Notes: generated by a model not told the origin, from the sequence alone. Positions 31,971 through 42,597 are shown, counted from the stretch's first letter. The stretch is 64,000 bases of DNA from Vreelandella glaciei (GCF_013415125.1 NZ_JACCDE010000006.1:62001-126000); one strand, 5' to 3'. Numbers and translations are program-made.

Positions 31971-32797
31971 TGCGTCGAATTGGTGATGCACCGGTTGTCC
32001 GGCGCCTGCTGATAGGAGCCGCCCTGGTACTGTCAGCGCTGTTTTTGCTGTTGCCGTTGGTGGCCATTTTTGCTCAGGCGTTTTCTGAGGGTGTCATGGT
32101 CTTCTGGGCCAATGTTAGTAACACCTTCACCCTGCACGCGATTGGCTTAACACTGATGATTGCGCTACTCACTATCCCGGTGTGCTTGGTGTTTGGTGTA
32201 GCCCTGGCGTGGCTGGTCACGCGGTTCAGCTTTCCTGGGCGGCGTATTTTGCAAACGTTGATCGATATCCCCTTTGCGGTATCGCCTGTGGTGGCGGGTC
32301 TGATTTACTTGCTGCTGTATGGCCGCAACGGCTGGATCGGTACTTGGCTGGACGGCTATGATATTCAGCTGATGTTTTCTTGGCCGGGCATCCTCATGGT
32401 GACTATTTTCGTTACCTGCCCCTTTGTGGCCCGGGAACTGATCCCGTTGATGCAGGCCCAAGGCTCCCGTGAAGAGGAGGCGGCCGTGACGCTGGGTGCT
32501 TCCGGCTGGACGACCTTCCGTCGCGTTACGCTGCCCAACATCCGCTGGGCGCTGCTGTATGGCGTTATCCTGACTAACGCCCGCGCAGTGGGGGAGTTTG
32601 GCGCTGTCTCGGTGGTTTCCGGCGCTATTCGCGGTAAAACCAATACGCTACCCCTGCACCTTGAGCAGCTGTATCAGGATTATAACGCCGTGGGGGCGTT
32701 TGCCTGCGCGGCCCTACTCGCCTTTATTGCCCTACTGACGCTCTCCGCCAAGGCTGGGCTGGAATGGCGCGCAGCGCGCCGGGAGGCATTTGCATGA
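31970..32797 (+). CDS. cysW: Sulfate ABC transporter permease CysW
   Basis: A 275-residue membrane permease paired with CysT. Hydrophobic segments start at about residue 14, and the EAA loop is [41 protein letters not shown] and [22 protein letters not shown] are typical CysW segments. It overlaps cysT by one base (TAATG) and cysA by four (ATGA), so all three are coupled. Confidence 0.94.
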   Translation: MRRIGDAPVVRRLLIGAALVLSALFLLLPLVAIFAQAFSEGVMVFWANVSNTFTLHAIGLTLMIALLTIPVCLVFGVALAWLVTRFSFPGRRILQTLIDIPFAVSPVVAGLIYLLLYGRNGWIGTWLDGYDIQLMFSWPGILMVTIFVTCPFVARELIPLMQAQGSREEEAAVTLGASGWTTFRRVTLPNIRWALLYGVILTNARAVGEFGAVSVVSGAIRGKTNTLPLHLEQLYQDYNAVGAFACAALLAFIALLTLSAKAGLEWRAARREAFA

Positions 32798-33888
32798 GCA
32801 TTCACTTACACAACATCGCTAAGCACTTCGGCAATACCCAAGCGTTAGAGCCGATCAACCTGGATATTCACGAAGGGGAATTGGTAGGCTTACTCGGCCC
32901 TTCGGGCTCGGGCAAGACCACGCTGCTGCGGATTATCGCCGGCTTGGAAAATGCCGACCGCACCGCTCAGCCGGGTAAAATCCTGTTTGGCGACCGCGAC
33001 GTAACCAACGTGCATGTACGCGACAGGCGGATTGGTTTTGTTTTCCAGCACTACGCGCTGTTTCGCCATATGAGCGTCTACGACAATGTGGCCTTTGGCC
33101 TGACCGTACTGTCGCGTAAACGCCGCCCGAGCAGTGGAGAAATTCGTGCCCGGGTGTTTAGACTGCTTGAAATGGTCAAGCTGGAGCACCTTGCCAATCG
33201 CTACCCTGCCCAACTTTCGGGCGGCCAGCAGCAGCGGGTATCGCTAGCCCGTGCCCTGGCCGTGGAGCCTGAAGTATTGCTGCTGGATGAGCCGTTTGGC
33301 GCACTGGATGCCAAAGTGCGCCAGGAGCTACGTCGCTGGCTGCGTCATCTTCACGATGAACTCAATTTCACCAGCGTTTTTGTCACCCACGACCAGGAAG
33401 AAGCGCTGGAGTTATCTGACCGCGTAGTGGTGATGAGCAACGGTCGCATCGAACAGGTTGATACGCCCGATGAGCTCTACCGCACGCCGAAAAATCGCTT
33501 TGTGTTTGAGTTTTTAGGTGATGTGAACCATTTGGAAGGCAAAGTGACCAACGGCGTACTCACCTGCGGCGACGCCTATTGGCACGTTGATCTACCCGAT
33601 GGCCATGCAGAGCTGCTGCTCCGCCCCCATGAAGTGCGGTTAACCGAGCAACCTACCTCAGAGAGCCATCTACCGGTCACCATCACGGCGATCTCGCCGG
33701 TGGGCGCCGAAGTGCGCGTGGAGCTAGAGGCTGATTGGCTCGCCCAGCCTTGGCTTGCTACCGTGCGCCACACTGACTTTGAGCACTTGGCGCTACGCCG
33801 CGGGCAACGCTTATTCGCTCACCCCCGCCACTGGCGACGCTTCCCCAAGGCGGAATCGAAAGCAGCAGAGCAAACCCGTGTCGCTTAG
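32794..33888 (+). CDS. cysA: Sulfate/thiosulfate import ATPase CysA
   Basis: A 364-residue ABC ATPase that powers sulfate uptake. Walker A is GPSGSGKTT, the signature is [16 protein letters not shown], and Walker B is [10 protein letters not shown], followed by the switch [12 protein letters not shown]-terminal TOBE-like regulatory domain starts at about residue 240. The ATG at 32794 overlaps the cysW stop codon and has GGGAGG ahead of it. An open frame extends ten codons further up inside cysW and is not used. Confidence 0.94.
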   Translation: MSIHLHNIAKHFGNTQALEPINLDIHEGELVGLLGPSGSGKTTLLRIIAGLENADRTAQPGKILFGDRDVTNVHVRDRRIGFVFQHYALFRHMSVYDNVAFGLTVLSRKRRPSSGEIRARVFRLLEMVKLEHLANRYPAQLSGGQQQRVSLARALAVEPEVLLLDEPFGALDAKVRQELRRWLRHLHDELNFTSVFVTHDQEEALELSDRVVVMSNGRIEQVDTPDELYRTPKNRFVFEFLGDVNHLEGKVTNGVLTCGDAYWHVDLPDGHAELLLRPHEVRLTEQPTSESHLPVTITAISPVGAEVRVELEADWLAQPWLATVRHTDFEHLALRRGQRLFAHPRHWRRFPKAESKAAEQTRVA

Positions 33889-33967
33889 ACCTGCTAACTG
33901 CAACGGGAGGAGGTAGCTTTAGCTCGCGACTGCCTAGGTAACAAGCTTTGTGTGGCACCTTTTATAG

Positions 33968-34107
33968 TCAACAGACTGCCATGCATGTCTTTCATCAAGC
34001 GAGCAAGGCGCGGCGACATAGCAATGTATGGTGAGCGCGGCGCACCGATTACGCCTATTGATGACTAGTCTGCTGCGTTTGCGATTAGTGCCCGTTTGCG
34101 ATTAGTG
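33968..34107. repeat. Repeat-rich gap between cysA and the ABC exporter
   Basis: CGTTTGCGATTAGTG occurs twice at 34076-34090 and 34093-34107 (17-base period). Further left, GGCGCGGCGACA (about 34008) and GCGCGGCGCACC (about 34036) form an imperfect direct repeat around GCAATGTATG. No gene is supported in this 245-base gap. It may be a degraded intergenic repeat family. Confidence 0.5.
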
Positions 34108-34133
34108 ACCTACCTCAGCAAAAAGAGCAGCCC

Positions 34134-34799
34134 ATGCTGGAACTTCATCAGGTCCATAAAACCTATACGACGCCTCAAGGCGCGCTAAAAGTACTCGATG
34201 ATGTCTCTCTTCGCTTAGCACCGGGACAAAGTCTTGCATTAATGGGCGAATCGGGAAGCGGTAAATCAACGTTACTTCATCTCGCCGCTGGGCTCGACCT
34301 GCCCGATCAGGGCAGTATCAATCTCTCAGGACAAAACGTAGCGACGTTAGCTGAACCCGCCCGTGCCAAGCTACGCCGCGAGCAATTGGGTTTAGTATTT
34401 CAACAATTTCACTTAGTCCCCAGTCTAAGGGTCATCGATAACCTCCGCCTACAGGCGCGCTTGGCTAGCCGTGACGATACCGAATGGACAGCCTACTTAA
34501 TCGCGCGACTAGGGCTTGAGGGACTTGAAAAGCGTTACCCGGAGCAGCTTTCTGGCGGGCAGCAGCAACGTTTAGCCATTGGCCGCGCGCTAGCCCCGCG
34601 CCCTTCGCTGTTACTCGCCGATGAGCCCACGGGCAATTTGGATGAAACCACCGCGGGTGAAGTGCTGGAACTGCTGCTGAGCCTAGTGCATGAAACCCAG
34701 TGCGCCCTACTCGTTGTCACCCATAGCCCCAAGGTTGCCGCGCCGCTAGATCGCTGCCTGCGCTTGCGCCACGGCAAACTGATTAACACCGCGATATGA
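34134..34799 (+). CDS. ABC transporter ATPase, LolD/MacB-type (AttE-like)
   Basis: A 221-residue ATPase with Walker A GESGSGKST (near residue 38), signature [15 protein letters not shown] and Walker B LLLADEPTGNLDE. This is the subfamily that works with FtsX-type permeases (LolCDE, MacB). It overlaps the permease gene by four bases (ATGA). With the downstream permease and the lipocalin-like lipoprotein it forms the set known as AttEFGH in Agrobacterium and other proteobacteria. Such systems act in mechanotransmission at the membrane rather than direct transport; the substrate is unknown. Confidence 0.88.
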   Translation: MLELHQVHKTYTTPQGALKVLDDVSLRLAPGQSLALMGESGSGKSTLLHLAAGLDLPDQGSINLSGQNVATLAEPARAKLRREQLGLVFQQFHLVPSLRVIDNLRLQARLASRDDTEWTAYLIARLGLEGLEKRYPEQLSGGQQQRLAIGRALAPRPSLLLADEPTGNLDETTAGEVLELLLSLVHETQCALLVVTHSPKVAAPLDRCLRLRHGKLINTAI

Positions 34800-37276
34800 T
34801 CAAATCGCTGCCCACGGTGGTGGCAACGCTGCTTGCCCACTATCGACGTCATCCTGGTCAATTAGCCATGCTGTTGCTCGGCCTGTGGGTAGCTAGCGCT
34901 CTGTGGAGTGGCATTCAAGCCATCAACGCCACAGCTCGCGATAGCTACGCCCGCGCGGATGCCATGTTTGATACCCAGTTAGATCAGCTTGAGCGACGCG
35001 ATGGCGCTCCCATCACCCGCGCGGAGTATCATGCCCTACGCCAAGCTGGCTTGCCCGTTTCGCCCATGCTGGAGGGTGAAATTGTCACTCAAGATGGCAC
35101 CCGGCTAACATTGATCGGCATTGATCCGCTGACCCTTGCCAATGATAACCCGCTGGCCCAAGCAGACACCTCAAGATCGTTAACGGACTTCCTGACCCCG
35201 CCGTGGCAAACACGTGCAGCCCCCGATGTCTTAACGACCACCACGACCCTGGCGAACGGCAAATCACTCCCGCCCCTTGCATTAGCGCCAGCGCTACCCC
35301 CGGACACGCTAGTCATGGATATCGCCGCCGCAGCGCAACTGCTTGAAAGCGGTGAAGAAATAACACGCCTCGTGGCTGCACGGGGAACGCTAAACGAAGC
35401 TCCCACCGGATTAACGCTCACCCGTGCCACACGCATCGCTACCCCCGGTCAACTGACCGAAAGTTTTCACTTAAATCTTACGGCGTTGGGGCTACTCGCT
35501 TGGGTCGTAGGGCTATTTATCGTGCAGGCAGCGCTAGGCCTGGCCTTAGAGCAACGCCTGGGTATGCTGCGCACCCTACGCGTACTCGGGGTCTCAGGGC
35601 GTAGTTTGGTTCTAGCGCTCAGCCTAGAACTACTCCTGCTTGGCCTGATAGGTGCCGCTGCTGGCATCGCCAGCGGTGTATGGCTGGCACGCCTATTACT
35701 GCCCGATGTCGCGGCCACCCTAGGCTCACTGTATGACGCAGGCGTTGGTAGAGAGCTCAACTTACCGTGGCATTACTGGGTCGGCGGGCTAGCGGTTAGC
35801 CTTGGTGGGCTACTGCTGGCGGGCGGCGGCGTGCTGTGGCGCGCTGCGCGCTTAAACATGCTGGAATTAGGCCAGATGCAGGCCTGGCGCAGTGGTTACC
35901 GTCGGCAGTTAATGTTGATGAGTACCGGCGGCGCTTTAGCGGTGGGCGTTGCGGTAGCACTGTATGTTTGGCTTCGCTTTCAGCCCCCAGGTGATGGCTT
36001 AGTGGCAGGCTTTGCGCTGGTTGCCGCATTACTGCTGGCCAGCGCCCTGTGGCTCCCCCCTTTGCTAGCCCTCGCGTTGAAAGTGCTGACACATCTCGCC
36101 CGACGACGCCCGCTGGTTCACTGGGCACTGGCGGATATGCAGCTACAGCTACCCAAGATCTCGCTTGCCATGATGGCCCTACTCATCGCCCTGGCGACCA
36201 ATCTAGGGGTCGGCAGTATGGTCGGTGGTTTTCGCCTCACCTTTTTAGAGTGGCTGGATCAGCGCTTGGTCGCCCCCCTCTATTTGAATGCTCCTGCCGA
36301 GCAATATGCGGACATTGATGCTTGGCTGGCTGACCGCCCTGACGTATCAGAACGCCTGCTCACTCGGCGAAGCGAGGCCCTTCTTGAGTCCATCATCACG
36401 CCCGATGTCAGTCGCGCTTTAGGCACCCCTATCGAACTTTATGGCATTACGCCCGGCGAATCTTTGATACCTCATTGGCCGCTCTTGGCTAACCAACAAG
36501 ATCGCGAAGCTGCCTGGGCAGCCTTTGACCATGGCGCAGCTTTTGTTAACGAACAACTCGCCACCGCAGAGAATCTTTCCCCCGGCGACCAGCTAAACCT
36601 TCGCGCGCCGGGTGTCTATGAAACGCTGACAATCGCCGCGACTTACCCTGATTACGGCAATCCCAGCGGGCAGATTCTTATGGCATCGCCCCAGCTTGCC
36701 GCGCGCTTTGATGCTCCGCCTAGCTCGATGGGCGTCGTGCTGCATCCCAACGCCGATGTGGATGCCCTGCGTGAAGCACTTAACGAACGCTTTGGCCTGG
36801 GCAGTGATGCACTAAGCGATCAACGCGAGATCAAGCGTGTTGCTACTGACATTTTCGAGCGCACCTTTACCATTACCCGTGCCCTAAATGTACTGACCTT
36901 AGTGGTAGCAGCCCTGGCGCTGCTAGCCAGCCTGCTTGCCCAGGCCCGCAGCCGACGCCAACAGCTAGCACCGCTCTGGGCAATAGGAGTTCCCAGAGCA
37001 CAGCTGGCCCAACTCAGCTTGGTACAGCTGGGGGGCGCGGCATTGGTCACCGGCCTGCTGGCACTGCCACTGGGTATCGCGATCACCTGGGGCTTGGTGG
37101 CGATCATTAATGTGGCCGCCTTTGGTTGGCGCCTACCGCTCTATCTATTCCCTTGGGAAATGGCTGTCACCCTGGCGACCGCGATTGCCGTGGCGCTGTT
37201 ATCTGCAGCACTGCCTGCGCTGCGCTTTTGGCGAGCCTCACCGCGCACGTTACTAGCAGAAGAAGCCAATCAGTGA
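34796..37276 (+). CDS. FtsX-like ABC permease, two halves fused (AttF/AttG-like)
   Basis: An 826-residue membrane protein. A first segment at residues 17-40 is followed by a periplasmic domain (about 45-215) and then three membrane segments (about 225-345). A second set follows, with segments around 370-445 and 460, a second periplasmic domain (about 485-680), and three C-terminal segments (695-820). This is the layout of two FtsX-type permease halves in one chain. It is coupled to the ATPase upstream and ten bases from the AttH-like gene. Lipid or lipoprotein handling is plausible by analogy with LolCE. Confidence 0.85.
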   Translation: MIKSLPTVVATLLAHYRRHPGQLAMLLLGLWVASALWSGIQAINATARDSYARADAMFDTQLDQLERRDGAPITRAEYHALRQAGLPVSPMLEGEIVTQDGTRLTLIGIDPLTLANDNPLAQADTSRSLTDFLTPPWQTRAAPDVLTTTTTLANGKSLPPLALAPALPPDTLVMDIAAAAQLLESGEEITRLVAARGTLNEAPTGLTLTRATRIATPGQLTESFHLNLTALGLLAWVVGLFIVQAALGLALEQRLGMLRTLRVLGVSGRSLVLALSLELLLLGLIGAAAGIASGVWLARLLLPDVAATLGSLYDAGVGRELNLPWHYWVGGLAVSLGGLLLAGGGVLWRAARLNMLELGQMQAWRSGYRRQLMLMSTGGALAVGVAVALYVWLRFQPPGDGLVAGFALVAALLLASALWLPPLLALALKVLTHLARRRPLVHWALADMQLQLPKISLAMMALLIALATNLGVGSMVGGFRLTFLEWLDQRLVAPLYLNAPAEQYADIDAWLADRPDVSERLLTRRSEALLESIITPDVSRALGTPIELYGITPGESLIPHWPLLANQQDREAAWAAFDHGAAFVNEQLATAENLSPGDQLNLRAPGVYETLTIAATYPDYGNPSGQILMASPQLAARFDAPPSSMGVVLHPNADVDALREALNERFGLGSDALSDQREIKRVATDIFERTFTITRALNVLTLVVAALALLASLLAQARSRRQQLAPLWAIGVPRAQLAQLSLVQLGGAALVTGLLALPLGIAITWGLVAIINVAAFGWRLPLYLFPWEMAVTLATAIAVALLSAALPALRFWRASPRTLLAEEANQ

Positions 37277-37286
37277 GCCTAAATCA

Positions 37287-38474
37287 ATGAGCTTAAGCCG
37301 ACTGCAAAACTTCCGTCTTCTACTGGCGTTCACCGCGACGCTGATGCTTTACGGCTGCAGTTCAGAAGAGTCCACGTCGTCTGCTAACACAGGCTTTGCC
37401 GGGCTGGGCCAGGAGGCTGATGGCTTTCAACATGCCGAGCAAAACCAGTTGCTTACGTTCCCAACGGATCACGCCGCCCATCCGGATTACCGTATTGAGT
37501 GGTGGTACTTAACCGCCAATCTTGAAGACGCCTCTGGCGAGCCACTTGGCCTGCAGTGGACCCTATTTCGCCAAGCGTTAATGTCGCCAAGCGAACGCCC
37601 GGCGCCTACCCCCTGGGCGGCTGACCAACTCTGGATGGCCCATATGGCGATCTCCCAAGGCGAACAGCACGAAGTTGCCGAGCGTTTCGGGCGCAGCCAC
37701 TCTCAGGCCGACCTGAGCGTCCCCCAGGATAGCCAAGCGGGCGTCATCTCCAGCCCCTTCCATGCCTGGTTAGATGATTGGCAGCTTAAAGCGAGCGAAG
37801 AAGCCGCCAGCGGCGCTTTTAGCCCTCTAACGCTCACCGCCTATAGCGGCGAAGGCAAGTCGCGCTTTGGCTATTCGTTAACGCTTACCGCCCAAGGGCC
37901 GCTGGTTTTGCATGGAAAAAAAGGGTTCAGCCAGAAAGCCGCCAATGGCCAGGGCTCTATGTACTACAGCCAGCCCTTCTGGCAGATAGACGGCAACGTT
38001 ACCCTTAACGGCGAGACCCAAGCCGTCGGCGGGCGGGGCTGGCTCGATCGCGAATGGAGCAGCCAGCTACTCGATGCCCGTCAGTCAGGCTGGGACTGGC
38101 TATCGCTGCATTTCGATGATGGTCACAAGCTGATGGCGTTTCAGCTACGCGGCGGTGGTGACGACACTGATCAAGAGCAAGGCGCTGATTATCGCTCGGG
38201 CACCTGGATCACCCCGCAAGGAAAACCCACTCCTTTAGCAAATACCGACATCATTATGACCCCGCTGGCAACGTCGGCTGTCGCCGGGCGCGAAATCCCC
38301 ACCCGCTGGCGGCTGGAAGTGCCATCAGCAGGTATCGATATCAACATCGAAGCGCCCTACGCCAACCGCTGGATGACCACCAGCGTGCCGTACTGGGAGG
38401 GCGAAGTGCAGATCAGCGACCGCGCCAGCGGCGAGCCGCTTGGCGAGGGATATCTGGAAATGACGGGGTATTGA
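37287..38474 (+). CDS. Lipocalin-like lipoprotein (AttH/CrtC-like family)
   Basis: A 395-residue secreted lipoprotein: signal with lipobox LMLYGC (cysteine at about residue 24), then a Ser/Thr-rich linker. The body matches the AttH/hydroxyneurosporene-synthase-like family, two lipocalin-type beta-barrels. Conserved pieces include DYRIEWWYLTANLE, LQWTLFRQAL, WMAHMAIS, YYSQPFWQIDG and GRGWLDREWSSQLL. It probably works with the ATPase and FtsX permease before it, binding a hydrophobic ligand at the outer face of the inner membrane. The true ligand is unknown; carotenoid hydratase activity is not implied. Confidence 0.85.
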   Translation: MSLSRLQNFRLLLAFTATLMLYGCSSEESTSSANTGFAGLGQEADGFQHAEQNQLLTFPTDHAAHPDYRIEWWYLTANLEDASGEPLGLQWTLFRQALMSPSERPAPTPWAADQLWMAHMAISQGEQHEVAERFGRSHSQADLSVPQDSQAGVISSPFHAWLDDWQLKASEEAASGAFSPLTLTAYSGEGKSRFGYSLTLTAQGPLVLHGKKGFSQKAANGQGSMYYSQPFWQIDGNVTLNGETQAVGGRGWLDREWSSQLLDARQSGWDWLSLHFDDGHKLMAFQLRGGGDDTDQEQGADYRSGTWITPQGKPTPLANTDIIMTPLATSAVAGREIPTRWRLEVPSAGIDINIEAPYANRWMTTSVPYWEGEVQISDRASGEPLGEGYLEMTGY

Positions 38475-38506
38475 CTGGATATTGAGTAGCGTAGAGCAAA
38501 ATCGAT

Positions 38507-39328
38507 TTATTTACCCTTATTGTAGCTAACTTCTCCCCACCGCTGCATGGCCTCAAGTAGCCCACTTAGCAGTGGGCGCACCTCAGTGGCACGGTCTTCG
38601 CGATAGGCAAAGATCGGTTGTTCGTCGCTTGGTTCGTTCATATAGGTGCGCTGGGAGAGTTCGAGCTGTACGGCGTGAATATGATTAGCAGGATCCCCAT
38701 ACCCCCGGGTGATATGCCCCCCTTTGAAACGGCCATTGATCACGTGAGTGAAACGCGATTGAGCAGCACACACCGCCTGTAAGGTCTGACTAAGGTCAGG
38801 ATCGCAGCTTTGCTCGTCAAAGGTACCCAGGTTGATATCAGGCAGTTGGTCGTCGAAAAGCCGCGGTATCTTTGAACGGATAGAGTGGGCATCAAAGAGC
38901 AGCGCATAGCCAAAGCGTTCTTTTATCCGCGCCAACTCTCCTGCCAGGGCGTTGTGGTAGGGGCGCCAAATATACGCTTTGGCCCAGTCGCGCTGTGCCT
39001 TAGTGGGTTCCTGGCCCGCTTCAAATAGCGGCTCACCGTCGAAGTCGGTACTCGGGAACAGCCCGGTCGTCGCGCCAGCATAGAGGGGCGTATCATTCTC
39101 CGGCCGATTAAGATCAATCACGTAGCGCGAATAGCGCGCCTCAAGTCGGCTCGCCCCAAGCTCGGCGGCGAAGTTGTAAAGCTTGGGAATATGCCAGTCG
39201 GTGTCGGCAAGGCTGAGCGCAGCTTTATTGAGCCCCGCCTCTACCTCCGGCGTTAGCGCGGTGCCTGCGTGAGGCATTGAAATCAATAGCGGCGTATCGC
39301 CCTGGGTGAGTTGGTAACTTTCGATCAT
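38507..39328 (-). CDS. hutG: N-formylglutamate deformylase HutG
   Basis: A 273-residue N-formylglutamate amidohydrolase that releases formate and glutamate, the last step of the five-step histidine pathway. Segments [59 protein letters not shown] and [16 protein letters not shown] hold the probable metal-binding His and Asp/Glu residues. Its ATG overlaps the hutI stop (ATGA), so the two are coupled. The presence of hutF supports this route rather than direct formiminoglutamase. Confidence 0.94.
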   Translation of the reverse strand: MIESYQLTQGDTPLLISMPHAGTALTPEVEAGLNKAALSLADTDWHIPKLYNFAAELGASRLEARYSRYVIDLNRPENDTPLYAGATTGLFPSTDFDGEPLFEAGQEPTKAQRDWAKAYIWRPYHNALAGELARIKERFGYALLFDAHSIRSKIPRLFDDQLPDINLGTFDEQSCDPDLSQTLQAVCAAQSRFTHVINGRFKGGHITRGYGDPANHIHAVQLELSQRTYMNEPSDEQPIFAYREDRATEVRPLLSGLLEAMQRWGEVSYNKGK

Positions 39329-40533
39329 GCCTCTAGCTCCTTACCTGCTTTGAATACCTTGACCGGCAATTGCCCGCCCAGCCAGTAGCTAAGCTCCGCT
39401 GGCCCGGTAATATCCCATACGACCGCGTCTGCCCATTTACCTACTTCTAGCGAACCGTGAGTGGCATCAATGCCCAGCGCTTTAGCGGCATTGATGGTCA
39501 CGCCTGCCAGCGTTTCTTCAGGGGTAAGGCGGAACAGCGTGCAGCCAAGATTCATCATCAAGCGTAACGACAGCACCGGCGACGTACCAGGATTAAGGTC
39601 GCTGGCCAGCGCCATGGTGACGCCCTGCTCACGAAAGGCTGCAATCGGCGGTAGCTGGGTTTCACGCAGGGTAAGAAAAGCCCCCGGAAGTAACACTGCT
39701 GCCGTGCTGCTTTGAGCCATCGCACGCGCATCCGTTTTATCGGCGTATTCGACGTGGTCAGCGGAAAGCGCGCCGAATTCCGCAGCCAGTTGGCAACCAC
39801 CAAGGTGCGACAGTTGCTCAGCATGTAGCTTGAGCGGCAGGCCCAATTGCTTTGCAGTTTCAAATACGCGCCGCATCTGTTCCACAGAGAAGGCGATACC
39901 CTCACAGAAGCCATCGACGGCGTCGACAAGGCCTTCCTTCGCCAGCTTCGGCAGAATTTCCTCGCAGACTAGATCAATATACTCATCGCTACGTTCGCGG
40001 TATTCGGGCGGCAGCGCGTGGGCCGCAAGGCACGTCGTGAGCACCTCGACAGGTAGCCGTTCCCCCAGCGCCCGGGCGACTTGCAGCATTTTGCGCTCGC
40101 TCTCGAGATCAAGCCCATACCCCGACTTGACCTCTAGCGTGGTGACGCCTTCGCGCAGCAGTACTTTGGCGCGCTTCTCGGCGCTGGCCAATAATTCGTC
40201 AAAGCTGGCCTCGCGAGTTGCCCGCACGCTGCTGACAATCCCACCGCCCTGTTTAGCTATCTCGCTATAGCTCACGCCCTCCAGGCGCTGCTCAAACTCA
40301 TTACTGCGGTCACCGCCAAACACCAGGTGCGTGTGGCAGTCGATCAACCCCGGCGTTAGCCAGCGCCCACCCAAGTCACGCACTTCATCGAAGTCAGCAT
40401 CGCGGTCAAGTTGCGCCTCAGTGCCAATCCAGGCGATGCGTCCCGCGTCTATAATCAGCGCCGCATCGCGCACAATTCCGTAGCGGCCACCCGCCAGGGT
40501 CACCGCATGGCAGTGGTGCCATAGCTGTTTCAT
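39325..40533 (-). CDS. hutI: Imidazolonepropionase HutI
   Basis: A 402-residue amidohydrolase that opens imidazolone propionate to N-formimino-glutamate. The metal HxH is in [18 protein letters not shown] (near residue 67), followed by [34 protein letters not shown] and [10 protein letters not shown]. Length and motifs match HutI. The ATG has AGGAGG directly upstream. It lies eight bases after the truncated lyase gene and overlaps hutG. Confidence 0.96.
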   Translation of the reverse strand: MKQLWHHCHAVTLAGGRYGIVRDAALIIDAGRIAWIGTEAQLDRDADFDEVRDLGGRWLTPGLIDCHTHLVFGGDRSNEFEQRLEGVSYSEIAKQGGGIVSSVRATREASFDELLASAEKRAKVLLREGVTTLEVKSGYGLDLESERKMLQVARALGERLPVEVLTTCLAAHALPPEYRERSDEYIDLVCEEILPKLAKEGLVDAVDGFCEGIAFSVEQMRRVFETAKQLGLPLKLHAEQLSHLGGCQLAAEFGALSADHVEYADKTDARAMAQSSTAAVLLPGAFLTLRETQLPPIAAFREQGVTMALASDLNPGTSPVLSLRLMMNLGCTLFRLTPEETLAGVTINAAKALGIDATHGSLEVGKWADAVVWDITGPAELSYWLGGQLPVKVFKAGKELEA

Positions 40534-40541
40534 GCTTCCTC

Positions 40542-41195
40542 CTAATCGCTAGGCTGCCGATTCGGCAGTAAGTTCGGGGCAATAGACAGGAGCTTATCGA
40601 TCACTTGAGTCTCCTTTAGGCGCTGGTAAGCCGCCTCAATATCCAGGTGCAGCGCATGCTCTTCCTGGTATGTAGGCAACACTTCTCGCAGTGATTTCCA
40701 AGCCAGCGACGTGCCCTTGGCAAACTCATCGCTGCCAATTAAATCAAGGGCCTGAGAGGCCAGTAGATATTCGATCGCAAGAACGTAGAAAGCATTGTCG
40801 AGGGTCTTGTCCAGTTTCAGGGCAGCACTTTCGCCAAAGCTTAGATGGTCTTCCTGGAGGCCTGAGGTGATAAAATTGTCGGTCACTGCGGGCTGCGCCA
40901 GACGTTTGTTATCCGCCACCAGGGAAGCCGCCGAGTAGTGGGCGATCATCATGCCGGACTTGACGCCGCTTTCAGTGGTCAAGAAAGGTGGCAGCTGATT
41001 CGCCTGGGGGGTCACTAAACGGTAGGCGCGCCGCTCGGAGATCGAACTCCACTCACAGGCCGCGATGGCCAACAGATCGCAGGCCATCGCCACCGAGGCG
41101 CCGTGAGGATTAGCCTGGGTCACAGTCTGGTTGTCATCTTCAACTGGAACCACTAACGGGTTATCAGTAGCAGAGCGGAGTTTCTTCTCTTCCAT
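40542..41195 (-). CDS. Solitary C-terminal half of a histidine/aromatic amino acid ammonia-lyase
   Basis: A 217-residue protein aligning to the C-terminal half of ammonia-lyases from about HutH residue 307 onward ([47 protein letters not shown]). The conserved QEDH glutamate is kept (residue 115), but the usual GNFH is replaced by ANPH (29-31). The whole N-terminal half, with the Ala-Ser-Gly cofactor triad and active-site Tyr and His, is absent. The upstream DNA encodes a different gene, so no frameshift can restore it. It is open throughout, 12 bases after the transporter, with no good ribosome site. It is either a hutH remnant or a repurposed half-protein. A full hutH lies at 49380. Confidence 0.75.
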   Translation of the reverse strand: MEEKKLRSATDNPLVVPVEDDNQTVTQANPHGASVAMACDLLAIAACEWSSISERRAYRLVTPQANQLPPFLTTESGVKSGMMIAHYSAASLVADNKRLAQPAVTDNFITSGLQEDHLSFGESAALKLDKTLDNAFYVLAIEYLLASQALDLIGSDEFAKGTSLAWKSLREVLPTYQEEHALHLDIEAAYQRLKETQVIDKLLSIAPNLLPNRQPSD

Positions 41196-41207
41196 CTGAA
41201 ATAAACA

Positions 41208-42536
41208 CTACATTATGAATGAAGCAATACCCATAGACAGCGGAATGGCTATCACCATCGTCAGGGCTGTTCTGACCACCCAGACGACCGTCAGTCCATA
41301 GAATGAAATCGGGATATTGGTCGCCATGATGCAAGGAATTGAGGCAGATACGAAGAGAATAGAAGAGATGGCCGTAATCCCCGCCACCAGCTTCGAGACA
41401 ACATCAGCCTCTGCCATGATCAATGCTGGAAGGAACATCTCTGAATAGCTGGTCGATACCGCTGAGGAGAGTTCCAGCCCATTTTCCATGCCAAAGAGCA
41501 GGGTGATGGGGTAAAAAATATAACCGATATAGTCAAAAGCTGGCGTGTACTTCTCGATCAGCAGACTGATGGTGCCGACCGACAGGATAGTGGGAAGAAT
41601 GGTCATCGTCATTACAATACCATCCTTGAGGTTATCCTTGACCAGATTAAGAAAGCTCTTCGGGCTGTTGGCAACCCCAATGGCCTCAGCCACTGCCGTT
41701 GCCACGCGGCTGCCCTTATCCGGTGTCGCCTCCCGATTCTCAGCGTGATCATCCATGTTGGAGATGGGAGGGATGCGTGCACTGATAGCTGTCACTACAA
41801 CGGTAGTGAACAGTGTTGCCAGGAAGAACACTACCCAGATATCCATCAGTCCAAGTGTCCTGGCCACGATCACCATGAAGGCGACAGACACCGTGGAGAA
41901 CCCAGTAGCAATGATGGCAGCTTCTTTCGCTGAGTACTCCCCTCTAAGATAGGCCTTGTTAGTAATCAGGAGCCCAACGGCAAAGCTGGTAATGAATGAC
42001 GCCACCGCATCGACAGCAGAACGACCGGGGACCTTGAACGCCAGGCGCATGAAGGGCTGGGTCAATGTACCGACCAGCTCCACCAGGCCATAGTTGACCA
42101 AAAGCGGCATGAAGATAGCACCAATAGGCACCAGGATACCGACTGGAATGACCAGAGCCTTCCAGAGAAACTCAAGCATGAAGGGTTCATAGAGTGCCGC
42201 TGGGCCGGCCTTGATGATCACCATTCCTGCAAGTATCAAGCCGATGAACTTGAAGAGGGTGAACACGATAATGCCGAAGCCCTGTCGCCAAAACTTTTGC
42301 ATGATGGGTAACACCGAGCCACCTATGATAAGCAGCAAGGCATACCACTGGCTGTTTTCACCCAGAAGGTTCTCGCACCAGATAACCAGATGATCGAGAA
42401 GGATAGTATTCTTATCAGCTATTGTTATTGGTACGAAGAAAACCATGATCCCAAGGAAGCTCGGGATCGCCACTCTCAGAACCTCTGCAAGCGTATGTTT
42501 TCTTTTAGCATTGTTTTCAACGGCGCTATCTTTCAT
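41208..42536 (-). CDS. YjiH-family membrane transporter in the hut operon
   Basis: A 442-residue polytopic membrane protein of the YjiH/nucleoside-recognition (Gate) type, with about ten hydrophobic segments, the first at residues 20-45. Notable stretches are AVDAVASFITSFAVGLLITNKAYL and ASIPCIMATNIPISFYGL. A soluble acidic loop (about 255-290, with MDDHAENREATPDKG) splits the two halves. Between hutU and hutI on the same strand, it probably imports histidine, urocanate or a related imidazole compound; this is inferred only from position. AGGATG precedes the ATG. Confidence 0.82.
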   Translation of the reverse strand: MKDSAVENNAKRKHTLAEVLRVAIPSFLGIMVFFVPITIADKNTILLDHLVIWCENLLGENSQWYALLLIIGGSVLPIMQKFWRQGFGIIVFTLFKFIGLILAGMVIIKAGPAALYEPFMLEFLWKALVIPVGILVPIGAIFMPLLVNYGLVELVGTLTQPFMRLAFKVPGRSAVDAVASFITSFAVGLLITNKAYLRGEYSAKEAAIIATGFSTVSVAFMVIVARTLGLMDIWVVFFLATLFTTVVVTAISARIPPISNMDDHAENREATPDKGSRVATAVAEAIGVANSPKSFLNLVKDNLKDGIVMTMTILPTILSVGTISLLIEKYTPAFDYIGYIFYPITLLFGMENGLELSSAVSTSYSEMFLPALIMAEADVVSKLVAGITAISSILFVSASIPCIMATNIPISFYGLTVVWVVRTALTMVIAIPLSMGIASFIM

Positions 42537-42597
42537 TTCTCACATCCTCTGAGTCTAAGATGATGACGGGGAGCAGACCTCCCCCGTCAGTAAGTTA

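Noticed and set aside
40542..42536. HutH fragment as a frameshifted full gene
   Set aside because: The DNA upstream encodes a complete YjiH transporter, so the missing N-terminal half is not present in another frame.
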